A stretch of DNA of 6,364 bases from Cytophagales bacterium (GTDB lineage: Bacteria > Bacteroidota > Bacteroidia > Cytophagales > Cyclobacteriaceae): positions 1-6,364 of the forward strand of contig DPSB01000526.1 of the NCBI GenBank assembly GCA_003537495.1, written 5' to 3'. Position 1 is the first letter of the stretch; each line of letters opens with the position of its first letter. Below are positions 1 to 5,180 of the stretch, in pieces. The notes beneath the pieces were generated by a model. That model had not been told where the DNA came from, made no database searches, and worked only from the letters and a program-made list of their open reading frames with translations. Made by a program: the position numbers and the translations under genes.

Positions 1-529
1 CTTTTTCACGATCATCGCCATCCTTAAAATATTGACGCACACATAACAATCCTTGAACGAGATAAGCGGTTTCAACCAGATCGCCACCGTTATCGTTCGG
101 GCTGAAAGGTTTTACTTCTCCGGTTTCACCATTCATCCAATGTGGCCACACACCTTTAAAGCGATCGGCCTTCTCTAAAAATGTAGTAAGTTTTTCAAGA
201 TGGGCTACACCTTGTTCGCGTGTTATAAAGTTGCGTTCAATTCCAACCAAAATCGCCATCACACCGAAGCCCGTTCCGCCACTGGTAATAATGTGTTTAT
301 CATTTTCCGGATAAACATTGTCGGCATGAAACCGCTCGCGCGCACCACCCGATACCGGCTCGGCACCATCCCAGAAATATTGAAAGGTTTTGTATTGCAC
401 CAGTGTAAACAAAGAATCATCGCTGATGCGATTTTCTGCTTCGGCAACTTCGGTAGGTTTTTGCGAACACGCGGCCACGCATAGCGCAATGCAACCTATG
501 CATAGCATTTTAATTTTCGGTAGATTCAT
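1..529 (-). CDS. Glucoamylase-family (GH144-like) lipoprotein, partial
   Basis: The N-terminal 176 residues of an exported carbohydrate-active enzyme are visible; the C-terminal part lies beyond the left edge. Residues 1-21 form a lipoprotein signal peptide (K-rich start, hydrophobic core, lipobox VAAC with Cys21), so the mature protein is probably lipid-anchored. The following sequence carries hallmarks of the Bacteroidota 'glucoamylase' family (Pfam PF10091): FQYFWDGAEPVSGGARER near residues 49-66, TSGGTGFGVMAI near 82-93, VWPHWMNGETG near 129-139, and NDNGGDLVETAYLVQGLL near 146-163. The family is an alpha/alpha-barrel of roughly 400-450 residues. GH144 beta-1,2-glucanases belong to it, so the substrate could be a beta-1,2-glucan, but the sequence alone does not settle this. 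The ATG at 529 gives a complete signal peptide and overlaps the end of the upstream gene by 20 bases, which suggests co-transcription. Family call confident; substrate unknown. Confidence 0.85.
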   Translation of the reverse strand, partial: MNLPKIKMLCIGCIALCVAACSQKPTEVAEAENRISDDSLFTLVQYKTFQYFWDGAEPVSGGARERFHADNVYPENDKHIITSGGTGFGVMAILVGIERNFITREQGVAHLEKLTTFLEKADRFKGVWPHWMNGETGEVKPFSPNDNGGDLVETAYLVQGLLCVRQYFKDGDDREK

Positions 530-1481
530 GATTTCTGGATTTTACGGTTTGCTCACGCCAAAGTAGTAATTCCTGTTTACGTTTCTCCAACTCTTGTTCG
601 GACGGTTTATAATCGATTAGTCTTTTTAAATCAGGTTGCCCGGCATCTACCCAGGCAGTGTACCAAATATTACCCGTTTGTTTTATGCTGTTGCGAAACT
701 GACGCTCCACCATTCCATTTAACATCCGATGATATTTTTGAGAATACTCTTGCCCGTAAACTTTTACAGTTTGTTTGCCCTTAGTTTCAAAACTGAATCT
801 TTCGTTCGCGGAAGCCAATTGTTTTTCAAATTGAAGCACCGAATCAACAGCCAGGTGCGATTGCACTATAATATCCCATGCCGTTTGTTGTACGTTAGGT
901 AAATACATTGCCGGACCTACGTAAAAATCGTATTGCTCATAAAACAATTCGGGCAACCGCGATTCCCAAAACCCATGAATGCCAACCTGGTTGGTGAGTT
1001 GGCCATCGTAATTTTTGGTAGTGTGTAAAGGAACATGGGCATCGGCTACGTAGTGCCCCAGATCGGCCGAAAGCCGAAGAATACGATCCGGATCATTCAA
1101 CAAAAACGCTTCTTTCAATTGTTGATATACCCGATAAATATGCCAGGGTACAATGCCTTTGGCTTTAAGCGAATCTTCTCCAAATTTTTCAACGGCCTGA
1201 TTCCAATAGCGGGGTAATTTGTAAACTGCACTATCGCCATAATCATCCAGATCTATGTAGTGTCTGGGAGCTTCATCGACCACTGCATACCGCCTGCGGT
1301 CGGGGTTCACGGCTGCCTCGGTAATAAACTCGATGTTTTTCTTATAGAACCCAGCCATATCAGCTGGAAGCGTAAAAACGGCCAGTCGGTTTATCTTTTT
1401 ATGGGCAAAAAAGCCCCATCTAAAATCCATTGGGAACAGACAAAAAAGCCCAATAAGCAATAAAAGCCACTTTTTTGGCAT
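510..1481 (-). CDS. Exported zinc-dependent phospholipase C / S1-P1 nuclease-type protein
   Basis: A 323-residue exported protein of the zinc-dependent phospholipase C (PF00882) / S1-P1 nuclease superfamily, an all-helical trinuclear-zinc phosphodiesterase fold. All nine expected zinc ligands can be placed: Trp22, His27, Asp61, His74, His143, Asp147, His153, His169 and Glu173. The core motif LGHYVADAHVPLH is at 141-153 and IHGFWES at 168-174. The Trp22-His27 spacing of five resembles P1 nuclease more than Bacillus PLC, while the last ligand is Glu as in PLC. Substrate (phospholipid or nucleic acid) cannot be assigned. I start the gene at the ATG at 1481, giving MPKKWLLLLIGLFCLFP as a signal sequence; the frame is open to 1571, but that extension would bury the signal inside the protein and run across the rpsT promoter. 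Odd point: the residue before the expected mature Trp is Arg, with Asp at -3, a poor signal peptidase site. Confidence 0.85.
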   Translation of the reverse strand: MPKKWLLLLIGLFCLFPMDFRWGFFAHKKINRLAVFTLPADMAGFYKKNIEFITEAAVNPDRRRYAVVDEAPRHYIDLDDYGDSAVYKLPRYWNQAVEKFGEDSLKAKGIVPWHIYRVYQQLKEAFLLNDPDRILRLSADLGHYVADAHVPLHTTKNYDGQLTNQVGIHGFWESRLPELFYEQYDFYVGPAMYLPNVQQTAWDIIVQSHLAVDSVLQFEKQLASANERFSFETKGKQTVKVYGQEYSQKYHRMLNGMVERQFRNSIKQTGNIWYTAWVDAGQPDLKRLIDYKPSEQELEKRKQELLLWREQTVKSRNHESTEN

Positions 1482-1496
1482 ATCTATAAAGATATT

Positions 1497-1504
1497 CAAA
1501 GTGA
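1497..1504 (-). promoter_or_regulatory. Weak -7-like element for the minus-strand gene pair
   Basis: Read on the minus strand this is TCACTTTG, one mismatch from the Bacteroidota -7 consensus TAnnTTTG, 15 bases before the phospholipase/nuclease ATG. No TTTG is visible at the expected -33 position. It is the best candidate in the short divergent gap but weak; its main value is that it is compatible with the start at 1481 and not with one at 1571. Confidence 0.25.
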
Positions 1505-1518
1505 TTGGAGTGGCCGCG

Positions 1519-1549
1519 TTTGCATTTCCGATTATTGCGCTTATTTTTG
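1519..1549 (+). promoter_or_regulatory. rpsT promoter, Bacteroidota -33/-7 type
   Basis: TTTG at 1519-1522 is followed, after a 19-base spacer, by TATTTTTG at 1542-1549, an exact match to TAnnTTTG. This matches the architecture known for the Bacteroidota primary sigma factor in both sequence and spacing. Transcription would start around 1555-1558, giving a leader of about 15-18 bases before the rpsT ATG. It is the most complete promoter in the window, as expected for a highly expressed ribosomal protein gene. Confidence 0.75.
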
Positions 1550-1572
1550 CAGTCCGTTTTGAAAAAAGCATT

Positions 1573-1827
1573 ATGGCAAATCATAAATCAGCAGAGAAAA
1601 GAATCCGGGCAAACGAAACCAAGCGCGTAAGAAACCGCTATCAGGCTAAGACCACCCGTACACAAATCAAGAAATTGAACGCTACTACCAAGAAAGATGA
1701 AGCGCAAGCCCTTTTGAAGGAAGTATCTTCTATGATTGATAAACTGGCTAAGAAGAATATCATTCATTGGAAAAAAGCCGCTAACCAGAAATCACAGCTT
1801 ACCAAGCGCGTAAACGCGTTAGCATAA
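1573..1827 (+). CDS. rpsT: 30S ribosomal protein S20
   Basis: An 84-residue, strongly basic protein that binds 16S rRNA and stabilises the 30S subunit. The start MANHKSAEKRIRANETKR and the lysine- and arginine-rich body are diagnostic of bS20; the C-terminal half contains the typical KKNIIHWKKAANQKSQL segment (residues 63-79). Length is normal for the family. The ATG at 1573 is chosen because MANHKSAEKR is the conserved N-terminus; the frame is open further upstream, but that would cross the promoter. There is no clear Shine-Dalgarno, only an A-rich leader (GAAAAAAGCATT), which is usual in this phylum. The gene is monocistronic: its own promoter lies upstream and a strong terminator follows 21 bases after the stop. 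It is divergent from the phospholipase/nuclease gene. In Escherichia coli S20 regulates its own translation; nothing here tests that. Confidence 0.97.
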   Translation: MANHKSAEKRIRANETKRVRNRYQAKTTRTQIKKLNATTKKDEAQALLKEVSSMIDKLAKKNIIHWKKAANQKSQLTKRVNALA

Positions 1828-1848
1828 GCTAATTATCATATTATTTTT

Positions 1849-1881
1849 CCCTCCCTGACTTCGGTTGGGGAGGGTTTTTTT
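1849..1881 (+). terminator. Rho-independent terminator of rpsT with UUCG tetraloop
   Basis: CCCTCCCTGAC (1849-1859) pairs with GTTGGGGAGGG (1864-1874). This is an 11-pair stem with seven GC-rich Watson-Crick pairs at the base, two adjacent G-U wobbles, and a C-UUCG-G tetraloop (1860-1863), one of the most stable RNA loops known. A run of seven T follows directly (1875-1881). The bases left of the stem are not a strong A-run, so it should act only on plus-strand transcripts. Confidence 0.92.
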
Positions 1882-1910
1882 ATGCCTTTTTCAAAAACAC
1901 ATTAATAAAG

Positions 1911-1918
1911 TACCTTCG
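1911..1918 (+). promoter_or_regulatory. Candidate -7 element for the radC operon
   Basis: TACCTTCG differs at one position from TAnnTTTG and lies in the gap between the rpsT terminator and the radC GTG. A promoter is needed here because the upstream transcript is terminated. The element ends only five bases before the start codon, so the message would be leaderless or nearly so. No convincing -33 TTTG is present 19-21 bases upstream, only a T-run near 1887-1891. Confidence 0.4.
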
Positions 1919-1923
1919 GGGTC

Positions 1924-2625
1924 GTGAAAATAGAAGACAGCAAGCCCCTTAACATCCGCGAGTGGTCGCCCGAAGACCGGCCCCGCGAAAAACTTTTGCT
2001 AAAGGGCACATCCGCACTAAGCGAAGCCGAACTAGTGGCTATTCTTATTGGCTCGGGTACCACCAAAACCTCGGCTGTTGAATTGGCCAAAAAAGTTTTC
2101 CTGCTCGGCAAAAACAACCTGAATGAATTGGCACGACTGAGTGTGAAGGACCTGATGAAAATTAAAGGCATTGGCGAAGCAAAAGCTATTACTATTGTGG
2201 CTGCGCTGGAACTTGGCCGAAGGCGTAAGGCACAAGATGTTGAGGAGAAACCTAAAATAAGTAGCTCAAAAGATGCGTTTGATCTTATTCAAGGCGACCT
2301 GATGGATTTACCGCATGAAGAATTTTGGGTATTGCTGCTTAACCGCATGCACCAGGTGGTGAAAAAGAAACGTATTAGCGAAGGTGGCGTTACCGGCACT
2401 GTGGCCGATCCAAAAATTATCTACAAGCTGGCATTGGAAGATCTTGCAACAGGAGTGATTGTAGCACACAATCACCCATCGGGTAACCTGAAACCAAGCC
2501 AGAGCGATATTGATTTAACGCGAAAGCTTAAGGAAGCTGGTAAATTTCTGGAAGTGCAGTTACTCGACCACCTGATTATCGCTAACCGGAATTATTTTAG
2601 TTTTGCAGATGAAGGGTTGATATGA
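1924..2625 (+). CDS. radC: RadC family protein (JAMM/MPN domain)
   Basis: A 233-residue, full-length RadC. The N-terminal part holds a helix-hairpin-helix-like segment (MKIKGIGEAKAITIVAALELGRR, residues 78-100). The C-terminal JAB1/MPN domain has the complete metal motif H-x-H-x7-S-x2-D: His182, His184, Ser192 and Asp195, with the acidic residue supplied by Glu132 or Glu133 in HEEFWVLLLN. The opening segment EDRPREKLLLKG is typical. Despite the name, a role in DNA repair has not held up for E. coli RadC, and the molecular function of chromosomal copies remains unsettled; the intact metal site suggests a metalloprotease- or hydrolase-like activity. The start is GTG at 1924: a TAA at 1906 closes the frame upstream and no ATG occurs before residue 78, inside the conserved region. 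It is the first gene of a three-gene operon; its TGA stop overlaps the next ATG by four bases. Confidence 0.95.
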   Translation: MKIEDSKPLNIREWSPEDRPREKLLLKGTSALSEAELVAILIGSGTTKTSAVELAKKVFLLGKNNLNELARLSVKDLMKIKGIGEAKAITIVAALELGRRRKAQDVEEKPKISSSKDAFDLIQGDLMDLPHEEFWVLLLNRMHQVVKKKRISEGGVTGTVADPKIIYKLALEDLATGVIVAHNHPSGNLKPSQSDIDLTRKLKEAGKFLEVQLLDHLIIANRNYFSFADEGLI

Positions 2626-3962
2626 CGAAAATGAAAATTGCGTATAGCATTGTTTTTGGTGTATTGCTGATCTTGTTTGTTGGCTTTATGTTTTTGCCGC
2701 CAATTCAAGAAGAAACCTTACCGGTTGTGGCAACACCAGAAAACAATCCGGCAACTGTTGATTCCTCCGAAACATTACCCAAGCCCTCCACGTCAGTTAA
2801 GATTCAAACTCCGGATAACCCATACCTGCAATCAGTCATAAACTCGTATCACGAATTTATCAGCAACGCAATTGCGCGGGGCATGGCTCCTGGTGCTGCA
2901 GTAGCCGTTGTTTCCGATACTTCAGTAATTTTTCTGAAAGGCTTTGGTTTAAAACAAGCGGGTACCACCGATTCGATTGATGTACACACCGTTTTCAGGT
3001 TAGGCTCTGTTTCAAAATGTTTTGCTTCGGTGCTGGCGGGCGCGCTGGTAAGCGACCAGTTAATTGGCTGGGACGATCCGATCTTAAAATACTATCCACA
3101 GTTTCAACTTATCTCGCCTGAGCATACCAGCAAAGTAACAATAAGACATGTGCTTTCGCACACTACCGGTTTGCCGTATCATGCCTACACCAACATGATA
3201 GAAGAACACTTGCCGCTGGATACATTATTGGCAAGCTTAAAAACTGTAAAACTTTTTGGTGAGCCCGGTCAGATTTATAGTTACCAGAATGTTGGTTATA
3301 GTTTGATTGAAAAAGTAGTGGAGAACGCCACGCATCAAACTTTTGAACGAGCCCTAACTGAAAATGTATTCAAGCCGTTAGGTATGTATAGCAGTTCGGC
3401 ATCGTACCTCGCCATTATGAATCATGATAATGTAGCACAACCGCATAACTTCTCGCGTAAGCATTGGGTGCCCATGCCTATCTCCGATACTTATTATAAT
3501 GTTTCGCCTGCAGGTGGTGTTAACGCCAGTATTGCCGATATGGCTTTGTGGTTAAAATCATTGCTTACCGGAGGTGAAGAAATTATGGCCGACACCGCAT
3601 TGACTGAAATATTCGAACCGCAGATTAAAGCAATCTCAAAAAACAGGAACTTTAATCGGTGGAAACGTCCACGTTCTTCTTTCTATGCCTTGGGTTGGCG
3701 CGTTATAAATTTTCAAAACGACCAGTTGCTTTACCACGGAGGTTATGTTAATGGGTATCGCAGTGAGGTAGCCATCGATCAGAAAAATAAAATTGCGATT
3801 TGTGTGCTCACCAACTCGCCCGGCAATCTTGCAGATCTATCCGTACCAGAATTTTTTAAACGCTATTCGCAACAAGCCGATTCTATTCAATTCTGGCAGA
3901 ACCAACACAATCCTGTATTTGTAAAACACACCAGCCCAGCCTCAGCTATTTCCCATCAATGA
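2622..3962 (+). CDS. Membrane-anchored class C beta-lactamase-like serine hydrolase
   Basis: A 446-residue member of the beta-lactamase / penicillin-binding serine hydrolase family (PF00144). Residues 6-26 form one hydrophobic N-terminal segment (uncleaved anchor or signal), followed by a Pro/Thr/Ser/Glu-rich linker to about residue 65, so the catalytic domain is probably periplasmic. All three active-site motifs are present: SVSK with nucleophile Ser129 and Lys132, the YxN motif Tyr221-Gln-Asn223, and the HxG triad His372-Gly-Gly374. Other family landmarks are TIRHVLSHTTGLP (173-185) and SPAGGVNASIADMALWL (295-311). Members include AmpC-type lactamases, D-amino-acid peptidases and esterases; HGG in place of KTG and the operon setting do not argue for drug resistance, and I assign no substrate. 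ATG at 2622 overlaps the radC stop (ATGA); a second ATG at 2631 would remove only three residues. It ends in another ATGA overlap with the next gene. Confidence 0.9.
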   Translation: MTKMKIAYSIVFGVLLILFVGFMFLPPIQEETLPVVATPENNPATVDSSETLPKPSTSVKIQTPDNPYLQSVINSYHEFISNAIARGMAPGAAVAVVSDTSVIFLKGFGLKQAGTTDSIDVHTVFRLGSVSKCFASVLAGALVSDQLIGWDDPILKYYPQFQLISPEHTSKVTIRHVLSHTTGLPYHAYTNMIEEHLPLDTLLASLKTVKLFGEPGQIYSYQNVGYSLIEKVVENATHQTFERALTENVFKPLGMYSSSASYLAIMNHDNVAQPHNFSRKHWVPMPISDTYYNVSPAGGVNASIADMALWLKSLLTGGEEIMADTALTEIFEPQIKAISKNRNFNRWKRPRSSFYALGWRVINFQNDQLLYHGGYVNGYRSEVAIDQKNKIAICVLTNSPGNLADLSVPEFFKRYSQQADSIQFWQNQHNPVFVKHTSPASAISHQ

Positions 3963-4585
3963 AAAGTTCGAAACTAATTGTCATTGTATTGATTGTAGCC
4001 ATAGCTGGATTTGTGATCTACTCCATGCAGAATAACACTACCTCGACTAGCGAAGGTTATGTGGAATTTATCCAACAGGAACGCGCTGAGATGGAAAAAT
4101 TTATGAAAGGTGGTGATGGTTCTCCATTTGGTAAGGATAGTGTTGTATTTGAGGGTTTAAAATTCTATCCGGCTGATGTTCGCTACCGCATCAAAGCAAA
4201 GCTGAACCACATTGAAGGAAAGAAAGTGGTGATACTTTCCACCAGCGATGGTAAGGAACAGAAATACTTAGAGTATGCTTTTGCAGAGTTTGAGTTAGAT
4301 GGCGTACAAAATCAACTGCTGATATTGGAAGTAATGGAAATGGGCCCACAGCGCGGCAAATTGTTCCTGGCGTTTGCAGACGAAACCAGTGGCCGCGAAA
4401 CATACGGTGCCGGACGATACTTAGATGTAAAAAAAATACCAGCTGCAAAATCAGTTGAACTTGATTTTAACCTGGCTTATAATCCCTATTGCGCTTACAA
4501 CGACAAGTATTCCTGTCCCTTTCCACCCAAAGAAAACCTATTAAAGGTAGCCATCCGTGCGGGTGAGATGAGTTATCATAAGTAA
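3959..4585 (+). CDS. DUF1684 domain protein, membrane-anchored
   Basis: A 208-residue protein with an N-terminal transmembrane or signal-anchor segment (residues 5-22, rich in Ile and Val) followed by a DUF1684 domain (PF07920). The recognisable family signatures lie in the C-terminal half: FADETSGRETYGAGRYLD (139-156), then LDFNLAYNPYCAYNDKYSCP (168-187) with two cysteines, Cys178 and Cys186, and KVAIRAGE (196-203). Function is not known for the family. The two conserved cysteines in a protein predicted to face the periplasm could form a disulfide or bind a ligand; this is inference. The ATG overlaps the stop of the serine hydrolase by four bases, so translation of the two is likely coupled, and both are single-pass anchored proteins facing the same compartment. 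No hairpin terminator is visible after the stop before hicB starts 24 bases later. Confidence 0.88.
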   Translation: MKSSKLIVIVLIVAIAGFVIYSMQNNTTSTSEGYVEFIQQERAEMEKFMKGGDGSPFGKDSVVFEGLKFYPADVRYRIKAKLNHIEGKKVVILSTSDGKEQKYLEYAFAEFELDGVQNQLLILEVMEMGPQRGKLFLAFADETSGRETYGAGRYLDVKKIPAAKSVELDFNLAYNPYCAYNDKYSCPFPPKENLLKVAIRAGEMSYHK

Positions 4586-4596
4586 TTGGAAAATCG

Positions 4597-4604
4597 TACC
4601 TTAG
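4597..4604 (+). promoter_or_regulatory. Weak candidate -7 element before hicB
   Basis: TACCTTAG has one mismatch to TAnnTTTG and ends four bases before the hicB ATG. No -33 element is evident at the usual distance. The gene could equally be read from the upstream operon, since no terminator separates them. Listed because the toxin-antitoxin module should have a promoter and this is the best match in the 23-base gap. Confidence 0.3.
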
Positions 4605-4608
4605 AAAG

Positions 4609-4842
4609 ATGAAAGGCAAATTCACATTTACGGCAACTATTGAGAAAGATTCTGAAACTGGTTTATTTATAGGTTATATCCCATCATTACCAGGGGCACA
4701 CACCCAAGCGGCTACCTTAGATGAACTCTCCAAAAACCTAGAAGAAGTAGCCTCACTTTGTTTAGAAGAATTGGCCGAAAAGGATCTTGAGAAAGTTAGG
4801 TCTGAATTTATTGGAACTCAGCAAGTTATGATTGAAATATAG
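4609..4842 (+). CDS. hicB: HicB-type antitoxin, short form
   Basis: A 77-residue acidic protein of the HicB / UPF0150 type, expected to bind and neutralise the HicA RNase. The partial RNase H-like core is clear: FTFTATIEKDSETGLFIGYI (residues 5-24), the conserved PSLPGAHTQAATLDEL turn and helix start (25-40), and an amphipathic helix KNLEEVASLCLEELAEK (42-58). The protein ends a few residues after this domain, so the C-terminal helix-turn-helix or ribbon-helix-helix DNA-binding domain found in longer HicB antitoxins is absent. That matters because those domains carry out autorepression; this pair must be regulated differently or not at all by HicB alone. Antitoxin-first order is the reverse of E. 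coli hicAB. Closely related short proteins also occur without a toxin, but here a HicA follows 67 bases downstream, which supports the call. Confidence 0.85.
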   Translation: MKGKFTFTATIEKDSETGLFIGYIPSLPGAHTQAATLDELSKNLEEVASLCLEELAEKDLEKVRSEFIGTQQVMIEI

Positions 4843-4881
4843 GTCTTTATTAATCCCGTCCTAACTCCGCGTCTTAATGCA

Positions 4882-4907
4882 GAATTAGTTTTGCATAAAA
4901 CCAATTC
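4882..4907. repeat. 26-base imperfect palindrome before hicA
   Basis: GAATTAGTTTT (4882-4892) and AAAACCAATTC (4897-4907) are inverted copies that pair at 10 of 11 positions; the only mismatch is A4887 against C4902. The four-base centre is GCAT. It ends two bases before the hicA ATG and contains the TAGTTTTG -7-like element in its left half. It could be an operator for a dimeric repressor or, as RNA, a hairpin in the hicA leader. No T-run follows, so it is not a terminator. An arm this long in AT-rich DNA can also arise by chance, so the position is the main argument. Confidence 0.55.
4886..4893 (+). promoter_or_regulatory. Candidate -7 element for hicA
   Basis: TAGTTTTG is an exact match to TAnnTTTG, 16 bases before the hicA ATG. 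The -33 side has no TTTG or TTG at 19-23 bases, so only half the promoter is supported. If active, it would allow toxin transcription independent of the antitoxin, which is unusual for a toxin-antitoxin pair and would need control through the overlapping palindrome or by other means. Confidence 0.45.
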
Positions 4908-4909
4908 AA

Positions 4910-5146
4910 ATGAGCAGGCTACCCATAATCGATTCGAAACAATTTGAAAAAATCTTATTCAAAATCGGATTTGTTTTTGTTCGCCAGAAGGGAAGCCATG
5001 CATTTTATCGCCATCCTGATGGTCGCTATACCACACTCCCTCATCATGGTGGAAGAGATATAGGAAGACCATTGATTCACAAAATTTTAAGGGAGATAAA
5101 TTTGACTCCTGATGAGTTTCTTGCTGTCTTAGAAAAGACCTCCTAA
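4910..5146 (+). CDS. hicA: HicA-type toxin (mRNA interferase, YcfA-like)
   Basis: A 78-residue basic protein of the HicA family (PF07927), a double-stranded-RNA-binding-like fold that cleaves mRNA and halts translation when not bound by HicB. The catalytic signature is intact: KGSHAFYRHPDGR at residues 27-39, with the expected active-site His30 in the Gly-Ser-His motif, preceded by the LFKIGFVFVRQ strand and followed by TTLPHHGGRDIGRPLIHKILREI (41-63), which holds the usual proline-histidine turn and the LIHKILRE helix. Length is normal. The ATG at 4910 has no Shine-Dalgarno, only an A/C-rich leader. It is the second gene of the antitoxin-first pair, separated by 67 bases rather than overlapping, and ends 34 bases before pheT. 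Nothing suggests inactivation, so a functional toxin is likely but not shown. Confidence 0.92.
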   Translation: MSRLPIIDSKQFEKILFKIGFVFVRQKGSHAFYRHPDGRYTTLPHHGGRDIGRPLIHKILREINLTPDEFLAVLEKTS

Positions 5147-5151
5147 ACCTG

Positions 5152-5159
5152 TACTTTTG
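5152..5159 (+). promoter_or_regulatory. Candidate -7 element for pheT
   Basis: TACTTTTG matches TAnnTTTG exactly, begins five bases after the hicA stop codon and lies 21 bases before the pheT ATG, giving a leader of about 13-16 bases. The -33 region would fall in the last codons of hicA and shows no clear TTTG. An essential tRNA synthetase gene behind a toxin gene would be expected to have its own promoter, which fits. Confidence 0.5.
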
Positions 5160-5180
5160 GGGTTCTGATTTTTTCGTACC

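Noticed and set aside
200..489. Two opposite-strand open frames of 76-94 codons near the left edge
   Set aside because: Both overlap the well-supported glucoamylase-family gene in other frames or on the other strand and encode nothing recognisable.
1035..1463. Plus-strand open frames inside the phospholipase/nuclease gene
   Set aside because: They are antisense to a conserved gene with all zinc ligands present, and have no family features or promoter.
1482..1571. N-terminal extension of the phospholipase/nuclease frame to an ATG at 1571
   Set aside because: It would add 30 residues ahead of a clear signal peptide and overlap the rpsT promoter completely; the ATG at 1481 is the better start.
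1902..2235. Minus-strand open frames across the start of radC
   Set aside because: Antisense reading of conserved radC codons; serine- and phenylalanine-rich composition typical of antisense frames.
2622..3962. Serine hydrolase as an antibiotic-resistance beta-lactamase
   Set aside because: The family is broad, the third motif is HGG rather than KTG, the protein has a membrane anchor and linker, and it sits in a housekeeping operon; resistance is not supported.
4191..4448. Minus-strand open frame of 85 codons in the DUF1684 gene
   Set aside because: No recognisable domain, and the opposite strand is a conserved family coding region.
4584..4596. AATTGG before hicB resembling half of the palindrome before hicA (AATTGG on the opposite strand)
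   Set aside because: Only six bases are shared and the next bases differ; too short in AT-rich DNA to call a shared operator.
5142..5174. Possible terminator between hicA and pheT (CCTAAA / TTTGGG followed by six T)
   Set aside because: The stem is only six pairs including a G-U, and the T-run begins several bases after it; it also overlaps the -7-like element of pheT.
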